64,000 nt of DNA. Source: Corallincola platygyrae (lineage in GTDB: Bacteria > Pseudomonadota > Gammaproteobacteria > Enterobacterales > Neiellaceae). The notes under the pieces are model-generated. The model saw nothing but the letters and a program-made list of their open reading frames with translations. It ran no database searches and had not been told where the DNA came from. A program made the translations under genes and the position numbers. This document shows positions 9,013-17,019 of this stretch, in pieces (position 1 is the first letter of the stretch; every line of letters begins with the position of its first letter). The stretch lies in NCBI RefSeq assembly GCF_039544265.1, contig NZ_BAABLI010000008.1, positions 541,135 to 605,134 on the forward strand, read 5' to 3'.

Positions 9013-9214
9013 ACTCGTACCCCACGCTTTATGCGTTTGTCATTGTTCCGCTGCACAGAGCCAGGGGCAGAAAGTGTTAACCGCTGGCGTTTAAACAGCG
9101 TGATATGTAATGACCCAGCCTAGTATGGGGTTATTAATTGTGCTAACCAGTAAAGCTGAAAATTGCTATGACGTTTGGTAGGCGATGCGAGGAAGGTGTG
9201 ATCCTAACAACTTG

Positions 9215-10726
9215 TTAGCATATTTTTGTTCTGGCGATTTTTTGTAATGCAGCTCTGTTGGGCTTGATCCCTGTTGGGGTTGTCAGCTCACACCATTGTC
9301 TGGGCACTGCCAAAGCGCCTAGTTGGTCTTTTACCGTTTCGATTAACTTGGTTCGGATCGTGCCGGATACAGCATTGGTAAATGCCACAGGCACCTGTCC
9401 CCACTCAGCATCCGGTGCAGGGACCACGACAGCATGGGTAATTTCCGAGTGTTTCAGTAAGCAACGCTCAATCGCTTCTGCCTGTATGTTTTCACCGCCA
9501 CAAACAAAACGGTTGTCACGGCGACCAGTAATTCGGTACCCACCGTCAGCATATTCGGCCAGATCACCGGTATTAAACCAGCCATTGTCGTCAGTGAGTG
9601 GTTTAATCGTTGGGTGGGTGTAATAGCCCAGCGCTAGGTTATCGCCTTTTACCTGTAACTCTGCTTGTTCAGAGAGCTGAAGTTCAGTGCATGCCAGTGG
9701 TTGACCTACCCAGTTATTGCCCTGGGCTGCTCCCGTGCAAATCTGTGAGCTCATCTCTGTCATGCCGTAGCTGGTAAAACAGTGCAGCCCTGCGGCTTTG
9801 GCTTTTTCCAACAAGCTGTCATCAATAGCGCTGCCACCGAGCAGCAGGTATTTAAGGTGAGTGGGTTTGTTTGGCTGGGCTTTTAGCAGCCGATAAAGCT
9901 GTGTATTCACCAATGAAAGATGGCTAATGCCACGTTGGGACAACCCATCTGTCGAAGGTTGAGTGCCTTGCTCGTTATCGGGAAGTACCAGTGTCGCGCC
10001 TGCATTCAGGCAGCGATACAAGATCGCCATACCACCAATATGAAACAGTGGCAGAGACAATAACCAGCGATCACCGGGTTTAAGCGGGATGTTTTGTTGG
10101 CTGGCGTTGGCACTGGTAAGGTGGTTTGTAAGGCAATGGACCACGGCCTTTGGATTGCCGCTGCTGCCCGATGTAAACAGCATATTGATCGGCTGTTTGC
10201 TGTTAACCATGATCGGGTGCGTGGTTGCAGAGTCCATTGGGACGTCAGTCTTGAGCTTTGGCACTTGAATTGGCATCGCCAGTTGTGCTGACAGCTTGCT
10301 CGCTGAGCGCCTCTCCACTTTCGCTTGTTCATCAACCCATGTGGCTATTGGGCTTATGGTTTTCAGCATCTTTTGCTGAACAGATTCAGGCAGGCGATAG
10401 TTGATGGGAATAACTGCAATGCCTGACCGCATACTGCTGAGAATGGCGACGATCAACTCTGGTGTGTTTGGGCCTATCCATGCCAGTCGGTCGCCCTTCG
10501 TCAGTCCTGATTCCGCTAGCTGCTGACAATATTGGGTAACCCAGTGATCGAGTTTTTGATAACTCACGTCTGTGCCATCGGCCAAGACCAATGCGATCTC
10601 GTTTGGGTGTTGCAGGCGTTGGTTTCTGAGCGGGCAGGGGATTAGCTCAGCGTTTAGGTCTGCACTTGCCTTTGCTGCTAACTCTGCACTTGGCTTTGCA
10701 CTTAGCTTTGCCAAAGCGGCTGCCAA
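9215..10726 (-). CDS. menE: o-Succinylbenzoate-CoA ligase
   Basis: ANL-superfamily enzyme that activates o-succinylbenzoate with ATP and CoA for menaquinone synthesis. It shows the phosphate-binding loop MLFTSGSSGNPKAV (about 185-198), the adenylation YGMTEM motif (about 315), GDLAEYADGGYRITGRRDN (about 395-412), and a C-terminal catalytic region. The N-terminus is odd: no ATG precedes the conserved region. The first in-frame start is TTG at 10726, inside menC, followed by an Ala/Lys/Ser-rich stretch encoded by imperfect repeats. The real start may be an internal TTG or CTG. It is the last gene of the men operon. Confidence 0.92.
   Translation of the reverse strand: MAAALAKLSAKPSAELAAKASADLNAELIPCPLRNQRLQHPNEIALVLADGTDVSYQKLDHWVTQYCQQLAESGLTKGDRLAWIGPNTPELIVAILSSMRSGIAVIPINYRLPESVQQKMLKTISPIATWVDEQAKVERRSASKLSAQLAMPIQVPKLKTDVPMDSATTHPIMVNSKQPINMLFTSGSSGNPKAVVHCLTNHLTSANASQQNIPLKPGDRWLLSLPLFHIGGMAILYRCLNAGATLVLPDNEQGTQPSTDGLSQRGISHLSLVNTQLYRLLKAQPNKPTHLKYLLLGGSAIDDSLLEKAKAAGLHCFTSYGMTEMSSQICTGAAQGNNWVGQPLACTELQLSEQAELQVKGDNLALGYYTHPTIKPLTDDNGWFNTGDLAEYADGGYRITGRRDNRFVCGGENIQAEAIERCLLKHSEITHAVVVPAPDAEWGQVPVAFTNAVSGTIRTKLIETVKDQLGALAVPRQWCELTTPTGIKPNRAALQKIARTKIC
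10660..10718. repeat. Imperfect 12-18 bp tandem repeats at the 5' end of menE
   Basis: On the plus strand the unit tctgcacttggctttgc recurs with small changes (gcacttgcctttgctg, tctgcacttggctttgc, acttagctttgcc). It encodes the AKLSAKPSAELAAKASADLNAEL extension of MenE and overlaps the menC stop codon. It probably grew by slippage. Confidence 0.6.
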
Positions 10727-11652
10727 TGGCTGGGAAGGTTTTGCCCCGCGGTATCAGGCAGGGCATGGGGTTGCAGGTAATGCAGGGTGTCGAGGCCGGG
10801 GATCTCGCTCGGCGCCCAACGTTGAGCCAGGGCTGCTAACTGACTGGTGCCCAGACTGGACTCATAACTGGCACTGACCACCACAGAGATCTTATGCTGT
10901 TTTGCCCAGTCAACTAACTGCTGGCAACGGGCCAGGCTTCCAACGAGAGTTGGTTTAATAACCAGCGCCCTAAGGCCCTCAAATGCTGTTGGAGTAAACA
11001 TCTCATCCTGAAGATGCTCGTCCAGTGCCACCGGACAGCCGCTGGCTCCCAGACAAACAGTGGCTGCCAGGGTGTCACAGGGCTCTTCGATAAAACTGAG
11101 TTGTTCGGCATTGATGCCTCGGAAAAAGCTCAGCGCATCCTCAAACTTCCAACCTTGGTTGGCATCGAGTCGTATCTGAGTCACAGGCATTTGCGCCTGG
11201 ATCGCCTCCAGCAGTTTGATCTCCTGAGGGAGAGGAGCACGGGAGACTTTGAGCTTGATACAACGAGGCAGCTTTGGCATCAGTTCGATTTTCTCGAGAA
11301 TCTCCGCTGGTTCACCCTGCAACAGCATAGCGCGCTGGCTTGGCTCAGCAGCGATATCAATGGACTGCAGGGCGCAGTCGATACCAAAGGCAACCGATGG
11401 CTCAGGAGCCACATGATTGGTTTGATCTAATAGTGCCCGCAGATGATATCGGGCACTGTCGATAGCCTGTTGCAGGCTCTCTTTGCTAAATCCGGGTAAC
11501 GGGGCGATCTCGCCCCAACTCACCTCACCGTTGTCCCAGTTGAGTTGCACGATGGCAGCTTCGCGCTGGTCTTTTTGTTCACCTCGCCAGGTAAGCGGCT
11601 GGGTCAAGGGAACCTTGCTGTAAAAGAGTGACGCTGCAATGGGGTGAGCCAT
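10702..11652 (-). CDS. menC: o-Succinylbenzoate synthase
   Basis: Enolase-superfamily enzyme that dehydrates SHCHC to o-succinylbenzoate in the cytosol. The 316-residue product has the catalytic lysine pair in CIKLKVSR (about 147-154), metal ligands in RLDANQGW, SFIEEP and ALDEH, and a second lysine in VIKPTLVG. This is the expected order for MenC. Its 3' end overlaps the presumed menE start by about 25 nt, and it follows menB after a 47-bp gap. Confidence 0.95.
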   Translation of the reverse strand: MAHPIAASLFYSKVPLTQPLTWRGEQKDQREAAIVQLNWDNGEVSWGEIAPLPGFSKESLQQAIDSARYHLRALLDQTNHVAPEPSVAFGIDCALQSIDIAAEPSQRAMLLQGEPAEILEKIELMPKLPRCIKLKVSRAPLPQEIKLLEAIQAQMPVTQIRLDANQGWKFEDALSFFRGINAEQLSFIEEPCDTLAATVCLGASGCPVALDEHLQDEMFTPTAFEGLRALVIKPTLVGSLARCQQLVDWAKQHKISVVVSASYESSLGTSQLAALAQRWAPSEIPGLDTLHYLQPHALPDTAGQNLPSHWQPLWQS

Positions 11653-11699
11653 AAACCACCTTCTCTTACTGGAACAGATTAAGCGTGAGTTATTGAACG

Positions 11700-12545
11700 T
11701 TACGGATTACGGGTGAACTTATCAAAGTCAGGCGCCCGCTTTTCATTGAACGCGTTACGTCCTTCCTGACCCTCTTCGGTCATATAGAACATCATGGTGG
11801 CGTTGCCTGCCAGCTCTTGCAGCCCGGCCTGGCCGTCACAGTCGGCATTCAGCGCTGCTTTCAGGCAGCGCAACGCCATTGGGCTGTTCTGCAACATCTC
11901 ACGGCACCAACGCACCGTCTCTTTCTCCAGCTCTGCCAGAGGTACGACTGTGTTGACGAGACCCATGTCCAAGGCTTGTTGTGCATCATACTGACGGCAT
12001 AGGAACCATATCTCACGCGCCTTTTTCTGACCCACAATGCGAGCCATGTAGCTGGCACCAAAACCGCCATCAAAAGAGCCTACTTTGGGGCCGGTTTGGC
12101 CGAAGCGGGCATTATCTGCCGCGATGGTCAAATCGCACATCAGGTGAAGTACATGGCCACCACCAATGGCGTAGCCTGCCACCATGGCAACAATCGGCTT
12201 GGGACAGGTGCGGATCTGGCGCTGGAAATCGAGCACGTTGAGATGATGAACACCTTGGTCATCTTTATAGCCGCCGTAGTCACCACGTACTTTTTGATCA
12301 CCACCAGAGCAGAATGCCAGATCGCCTTCGCCGGTCAGAATGATAGTGCCAACTTTGGCATCAAAGCGGGCGTCTTCCAGCGCTTTGATCATCTCCATCA
12401 CGGTTTTGGGGCGAAACGCGTTTCTTACCTGGGGACGGTTAATGGTGATCTTGGCGATACCTTCCGCCTTTTGATAGCGAATATCCTCAAAGTCATGGTC
12501 AGTGGATTGCCATTGGATCGGGGCGTAGAGTTCCTGTTCAGTCAT
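11700..12545 (-). CDS. menB: 1,4-Dihydroxy-2-naphthoyl-CoA synthase
   Basis: Crotonase-fold enzyme that closes the naphthoquinone ring of o-succinylbenzoyl-CoA. The 281-residue product contains GDLAFCSGGDQKVRGD (oxyanion-hole region, about 91-106) and QTGPKVGSFDGGFGASYMARIVGQKKAREIWF (about 150-181), both diagnostic of MenB rather than other enoyl-CoA hydratases. Its start overlaps the menH stop by 8 nt, which suggests translational coupling. Length is typical. Confidence 0.96.
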   Translation of the reverse strand: MTEQELYAPIQWQSTDHDFEDIRYQKAEGIAKITINRPQVRNAFRPKTVMEMIKALEDARFDAKVGTIILTGEGDLAFCSGGDQKVRGDYGGYKDDQGVHHLNVLDFQRQIRTCPKPIVAMVAGYAIGGGHVLHLMCDLTIAADNARFGQTGPKVGSFDGGFGASYMARIVGQKKAREIWFLCRQYDAQQALDMGLVNTVVPLAELEKETVRWCREMLQNSPMALRCLKAALNADCDGQAGLQELAGNATMMFYMTEEGQEGRNAFNEKRAPDFDKFTRNP

Positions 12546-13335
12546 TGTCGTTTTCTATCGATTGAATTGCATTGTTTAACGTTTGAACAAAGTGTACCGG
12601 ATCGGCGCGGTGCGTGTTGTGGCCGGCACCATAAATACTGTGTTCAACAATTTTAGAGTTGAGTTGCTTTATTTCGCTGCAAATGTCAGCAAATTTACTG
12701 TCCTTTTCACCATGAATATAGTGGATAGGTAACTGGGTTTTGGTCAGCCATTCTCGAAAATCTTGCTGCTTGCCCAGGCTTAGGCCGGTGATGACTGTCG
12801 CCAGACTATTGCCCCAGGCTTTGCCGCGTTCTCGGATCAATTGCTTGCGCTGGGCGTCATCCAGATCGGCAAACATCGGCTGTTGATACCATTCTTTCAC
12901 AACGTGGGTGATCGGCTTGCGAGCCAGTTTTCGACTCCAGTCGATATCCGAGGCCAGGCGTTCCTGACGGGATTTGGCATCACATAAACCGGGGTTGGCG
13001 CCCTCTAAAATCAGGCCAACCAGTTCACCTGAATCATGATCATCCAGTTCAGCCGTCTGAACGGCATGATGAAGCGCGATGCGGCCGCCCAGTGAGTAGC
13101 CGATCAGAATATAGTGGGTCACCTCATGTTGCTTCAAATAGGTGATTAGCCATTGGTTTATCGAGTCAAAGTCCACCTGATCAGGCAGGTTGGCGGCGGG
13201 TAAACCGTGTCCAGGGAGATCGGGGCAGAGCACCGGATAATCTTGCGCCAGCTGTTTGGCGACGACATCCCACTCATGACTACTGCCGAGGAATCCGTGC
13301 AGGAATACCAATGTGGGAGTACGGGACTCAGACAT
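12538..13335 (-). CDS. menH: SHCHC synthase (alpha/beta-hydrolase fold)
   Basis: Eliminates pyruvate from SEPHCHC in menaquinone synthesis. The 265-residue alpha/beta hydrolase has HGFLGSSHEWD near residue 13, nucleophile elbow GYSLGGR (about 99-105), and the late catalytic His in YGAGHNTHRADP. It overlaps menD upstream and menB downstream by 8 nt each, a tight operon that supports this assignment over a generic hydrolase. Confidence 0.93.
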   Translation of the reverse strand: MSESRTPTLVFLHGFLGSSHEWDVVAKQLAQDYPVLCPDLPGHGLPAANLPDQVDFDSINQWLITYLKQHEVTHYILIGYSLGGRIALHHAVQTAELDDHDSGELVGLILEGANPGLCDAKSRQERLASDIDWSRKLARKPITHVVKEWYQQPMFADLDDAQRKQLIRERGKAWGNSLATVITGLSLGKQQDFREWLTKTQLPIHYIHGEKDSKFADICSEIKQLNSKIVEHSIYGAGHNTHRADPVHFVQTLNNAIQSIENDND

Positions 13336-15226
13336 GGGTTGTCAGCTCCTGAATATCTTTTATCAGTTGTTTCATCTGTTCTACACCCTCGCCAGAGGGG
13401 GTAATCACTTCTATCACCCGAGGCTGATCGCCTTGCATTGTTTCGCTCAACGCTGAAAACAGTTGCTCACTTGTGCTGGGTTGACAATAGGTTAGCCCAA
13501 ATCCATGACAAATTGGCGCCAATTCGAATGCGACAGGCTGTTCGAACAAGGCGGTGGATTGTCGCTTTGGCACAGGCAGCATTTTAAAGATATTGCCGCC
13601 GCCATTGTTTAGAACAACCACTGCCATAGGGCCGCGATGTCTGGCCAGAAGTGTCAGCGAGTTGAGGTCATGCAGCAATGACATATCCCCAAGCAGGAGT
13701 ATCGTAGGTGTTGATTTGTGAGTCGCCACGCCAACCGCCGTTGCAAGCAAACCGTCGATACCGCTGGCACCTCGGTTGGTCACGATATTGGGCGTGAAAC
13801 TTGAGGTGTTCTTGTCATTGGGGGTGGCCAGCATCTCCATCAACCGTATTGGCATGCTGTTGCCGACCATCAGATGGATAGGCGGCTCACCGTGCTCTTC
13901 ATGATTAGTTTCACGATTTGCTTCATCGTTAGCAGCGAGTTTCGTGGTTTCGCAGGCAAACTGATAAACCAGCGCACAGCTGGTTAACTCCGTTAGGGCG
14001 CTACTCTGGTTTTCTGGCTTAAGTTCTGGCGTCGGTTTTGGTGTCGGCAGTGAGTTAGCGAACGATGATTTTGCGAACAGTGATTTCGCCCGAATCTCCC
14101 ATGCCTCGACCGTTGCTTGAACTGGATGCTGCGCATTCTTGCCAGATAGTTTTTCCCTGTTCAGCTCTGAGCCTCGCTGAATCTCGCCATGTGAGGTGGC
14201 CCACTCTGAGATACCGGCAGTCACTTCGATAGCGCCGCGACGCTGAAAATCCATTGGGTGAGGCGCACTGTGGATCAGGTAGTCGCTACTAATTGGATAC
14301 TCTGATAGCCAGTTCAACAGACGTTTCGATGTCAGACGCGCGCCAAATTGAAGTCGGACTTCGGCTTTGGCTAGTGCCTGCTGTGCTTCGGTGTTTGCCA
14401 GCCAAAGGTCAAAGTGGCTGGCGGCCAGCTCAGAATGACGACAGTGTGATTGCAGATCGGCCAATATTGGCCAGCCCAACTGCCTGGCGAATGCAACGAC
14501 AGCTATCGCTTCGTCAGGCTGCAATGCACCCGCAATAATAATCCCAGGCTTAGATGCCTGACTTGGCCAGTTCGGTAGCAAGGAAACAGCAGTCTCACAC
14601 AGTGCCTTCGAGGCTGTTTTAGAGGCACTGCTGTGGCTTTTTTTCCCTACTGACTGATCGAGATCCTTTTGTTCTTCGCGAGAGAGGTACAAAGGCTCTC
14701 TAAATGGGATATTCAGGTGCACTGGACCAAGTGAGAGCTGCTTGGGTAACTGCTCAGCCAGTTCATTCAGCAAAGTAGCCTGCTTCTCTGTGGTGAGTTC
14801 ATCAGGTGGTGGCAGGTGGTGCGCAGATGCAAATGAACCGAAGATCTCTGTCTGATCGATCGCCTGGTTTGCTCCGCAGTTAATCAGTTCCGCAGGGCGG
14901 TCAGCCGTTAGCAGTATCAGCGGTTGCTGGGTTTGGTGTGCTTCAACTACCGCGGGCAACAGGTTGGCGACGGCAGAGCCGGAGGTAACAATCACAGCCA
15001 CGGGGGCTTGAGATGCTTTTGCTAACCCAAGCGCATAAAACCCGGCACCACGTTCATCTATGTGGGTATGTAGCTTGATCGTAGATTGTTGCTCGGCTTG
15101 GATCGCCAGAGGCGCAGAGCGCGAGCCAGAGCAAGCCACCAGATGTTCGACACCCAACCCGGATAGAAGGTTGATCAGGTCGCTGGCCCACAAGTGGTTT
15201 CGCTGTGCTGTGGAGTATTGGCTCAT
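13328..15226 (-). CDS. menD: SEPHCHC synthase (2-oxoglutarate decarboxylase/cyclase)
   Basis: Thiamine-diphosphate enzyme joining isochorismate and 2-oxoglutarate. At 632 residues it is longer than E. coli MenD (about 556). The N-terminal ThDP domain has ACSGSRSAPLAI and HTHIDERGAGFYALGLAK with the cofactor Glu, then VTSGSAVANLLPAVVEAH and LTADRPAEL. The C-terminal half has NRGASGIDGLLATAVG and GDMSLLHDLNSL, then NNGGGNIF, which form the diphosphate and Mg site. The extra length sits largely in a low-complexity linker near 385-425 (PTPKPTPELKPE). It overlaps menF by 4 nt. Confidence 0.95.
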   Translation of the reverse strand: MSQYSTAQRNHLWASDLINLLSGLGVEHLVACSGSRSAPLAIQAEQQSTIKLHTHIDERGAGFYALGLAKASQAPVAVIVTSGSAVANLLPAVVEAHQTQQPLILLTADRPAELINCGANQAIDQTEIFGSFASAHHLPPPDELTTEKQATLLNELAEQLPKQLSLGPVHLNIPFREPLYLSREEQKDLDQSVGKKSHSSASKTASKALCETAVSLLPNWPSQASKPGIIIAGALQPDEAIAVVAFARQLGWPILADLQSHCRHSELAASHFDLWLANTEAQQALAKAEVRLQFGARLTSKRLLNWLSEYPISSDYLIHSAPHPMDFQRRGAIEVTAGISEWATSHGEIQRGSELNREKLSGKNAQHPVQATVEAWEIRAKSLFAKSSFANSLPTPKPTPELKPENQSSALTELTSCALVYQFACETTKLAANDEANRETNHEEHGEPPIHLMVGNSMPIRLMEMLATPNDKNTSSFTPNIVTNRGASGIDGLLATAVGVATHKSTPTILLLGDMSLLHDLNSLTLLARHRGPMAVVVLNNGGGNIFKMLPVPKRQSTALFEQPVAFELAPICHGFGLTYCQPSTSEQLFSALSETMQGDQPRVIEVITPSGEGVEQMKQLIKDIQELTTHV

Positions 15227-16569
15227 TCTTGATCCATCAAACTGCGCACGGTGGCCAGCTTATTGTTCAGCTCCTGCCACTCCTTGCCAGCATCTGAGCC
15301 TTCTACGATCCCCGCACCAGAGAATAGGGCTAACTGGCAGCCGTCGACCAAGGCACTGCGAATAGCCACGCTGAACTCACTGTGAGCGTGGCTCATGTAA
15401 CCGATGGCGCCGGCATACCAGCCTCGCTGAAACGGTTCATGGTCAGCAATAAACTGCAGTGCATCGGCTTTGGGCGTGCCGCCAACCGCGGGCGTAGGAT
15501 GAAGCCGCTCAAGCAATTGGTCATCCCGAACCTTTGGCCGGAGCCGTGCACGTATCTCACGTTTAAGGTGCTGCAGGCGGTTAAGTTTGAGAACACGGGC
15601 TTTGTCGTCGTAGCTCAGTGCCTCACACAGTGGGCCCAGCTGCGACAAAATATCGTCCAGCACAATGCGGTTTTCCCGCCGGTTTTTACCGTCTCCGAGC
15701 AGTGCCATGGCAATAATACGTGCATGCAAGGGGTCTTTCGGTCTGACATCTGTGCCCGCGACCGCCTCGCTGGTGAGCTGGTGGCCTTCTCGTCGAAACA
15801 GGCGTTCTGGCGTACAGCCGATAAAGCAGCGTTCAGGTGCCAGTTGAAACGCAAAGGGCGAGCTATGCTGGTTAGCCTTTCGCCACTGGTCCAGCAGGTA
15901 CCAGGGATCACAGGGGGTTGCCGTCGTCAGTTGCTGCCTTCTTGCTAACACCACTTTTGATAGCGCAGGTTGCTCCGCCAGTGCCTGCTCAACCTGTTGT
16001 GTCCACTGGCCTTCGGCTGGCACATTGTTTTCAGCCAAGACCTCGGGCAGCGTGGTGTTCAGCGTTGCAGGTTTAATCCGTGCCAACGCTTTCTTTGCTG
16101 CTTTTAGCTCCTGCTCAAAAGGGCGCTGGTCATCCACCCAAAGGTTGAGTTTCAGCGTGATTTTGTGACTGTTTGGGTCGCGATTTTGATCAGGCTCTCG
16201 CTGCCACAACAGGCGGGGAAGGAAGAAGCAGGGCGGCTGTGTGGATTCGGTATTTGTGGGGTCAAACGGCACGACTGCCATCAGCAGCAGTGGGAAGGCG
16301 GCGCACGCCGTGAGTGCGTCAGAGGCGTCTTCAGCGCTGGTGAATGTGGTCACTGCACCGACGCCTGCCAACTCAAGCTGTTCGTCTCGTCGTTGCCAAT
16401 AAGCTTTGGGGTAGTCCTGTTGTGCCGCTAACCAAGGCAATGCGGTGCTGGCATCAAGCTCTTGTACCAGCTGTTTGGGACCTGAAAATGGTCCTAAATC
16501 TGCCAGTTGCTGCGCTAAACTGCGGGTTGTGGATAACCCTTTTGACTGCGGAAATGGCCGTACCGCCAT
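15223..16569 (-). CDS. menF: Isochorismate synthase
   Basis: Chorismate-binding family enzyme converting chorismate to isochorismate, the first committed step of menaquinone synthesis. The 448-residue protein has a divergent N-terminal half and a conserved C-terminal half with ERLFRREGHQLTSEAVAGTDVR, RLHPTPAVGGTPKADAL and GWYAGAIGYM. It ends with GAGIVEGSDAGKEWQELNNK. Context (first gene of menFDHBCE) supports MenF over EntC or salicylate synthase. The only plausible ATG is at 16569; the purine-rich AAGGAAAG lies rather far upstream. Confidence 0.92.
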   Translation of the reverse strand: MAVRPFPQSKGLSTTRSLAQQLADLGPFSGPKQLVQELDASTALPWLAAQQDYPKAYWQRRDEQLELAGVGAVTTFTSAEDASDALTACAAFPLLLMAVVPFDPTNTESTQPPCFFLPRLLWQREPDQNRDPNSHKITLKLNLWVDDQRPFEQELKAAKKALARIKPATLNTTLPEVLAENNVPAEGQWTQQVEQALAEQPALSKVVLARRQQLTTATPCDPWYLLDQWRKANQHSSPFAFQLAPERCFIGCTPERLFRREGHQLTSEAVAGTDVRPKDPLHARIIAMALLGDGKNRRENRIVLDDILSQLGPLCEALSYDDKARVLKLNRLQHLKREIRARLRPKVRDDQLLERLHPTPAVGGTPKADALQFIADHEPFQRGWYAGAIGYMSHAHSEFSVAIRSALVDGCQLALFSGAGIVEGSDAGKEWQELNNKLATVRSLMDQE

Positions 16570-16739
16570 ATCAGGCTAACTTTCCTTTTTGTATGCTAAA
16601 GAGCATTTTGAAGCAAATTCAGATACCTGCAACTCCCTACTGAGATTGAGTTGATATAAACCAAGTCAAAGCTCTCTAAGAATGGGTCATTGATTTAAAA
16701 AGAGTTTTACTTTCTGTTGGTAGCCATGCAGACTAACAC

Positions 16740-16755
16740 CCACTAGATGTAGTGT
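16740..16755. promoter_or_regulatory. NrdR box 1 (distal)
   Basis: The sequence ccactagatgtagtgt matches the NrdR consensus acaCwATATATwGtgt at 12 of the 14 inner positions and is nearly palindromic. It lies about 265 bp before nrdJ and about 170 bp before menF. No strong partner site lies at the usual 31-bp offset. Confidence 0.6.
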
Positions 16756-16913
16756 TTTTATGCTTTCTTGGTCACACCATTGTGGGTTTCGTGTGTAATC
16801 TCACATTTTCTAAAATTTATTTTTTTTAGCAACTCCGCATTGCCAAAGGGCTACCCCCAAAATAGGCCCTGTTTTCGTCCACAACAGACGAAAGTCAATA
16901 CTGTAATTCCCAA

Positions 16914-16929
16914 CCACTAGATATATACT
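16914..16929. promoter_or_regulatory. NrdR box 2, overlapping a likely -10 element
   Basis: The sequence ccactagatatatact has a consensus left half-site and a degenerate right half. It contains TATACT (16924-16929), a plausible -10 hexamer for nrdJ, which would allow repression by promoter occlusion. It is exactly 31 bp from box 3, about three helical turns, the spacing typical of paired NrdR boxes. Confidence 0.65.
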
Positions 16930-16944
16930 TTTCGAATTGCTGGA

Positions 16945-16960
16945 GCACTAGATGTTGTGT
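16945..16960. promoter_or_regulatory. NrdR box 3 (proximal)
   Basis: The sequence gcactagatgttgtgt matches the NrdR consensus at 12 of 14 inner positions. It forms a pair with box 2 (31-bp offset) and lies 60 bp before the nrdJ start codon. Confidence 0.7.
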
Positions 16961-17019
16961 TTCCAGTGGGAATCTTGTGTATAGCCTGTGAATAAGTCAT
17001 CCATAGAGGGGAATACGGT

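Larger units (their letters stand above)
16570..17019. other. menF-nrdJ divergent intergenic region
   Basis: A 450-bp gene-free stretch between two divergent operons. It holds three NrdR-box-like sites on the nrdJ side and at least one promoter-like element. The menF-proximal 110 bp shows nothing convincing beyond AT-rich sequence. A poly-T tract lies near 16818-16828. Confidence 0.6.

Noticed and set aside
16771..16787. Possible partner site 31 bp after NrdR box 1
   Set aside because: cacaccattgtggg matches the NrdR consensus poorly on either register.
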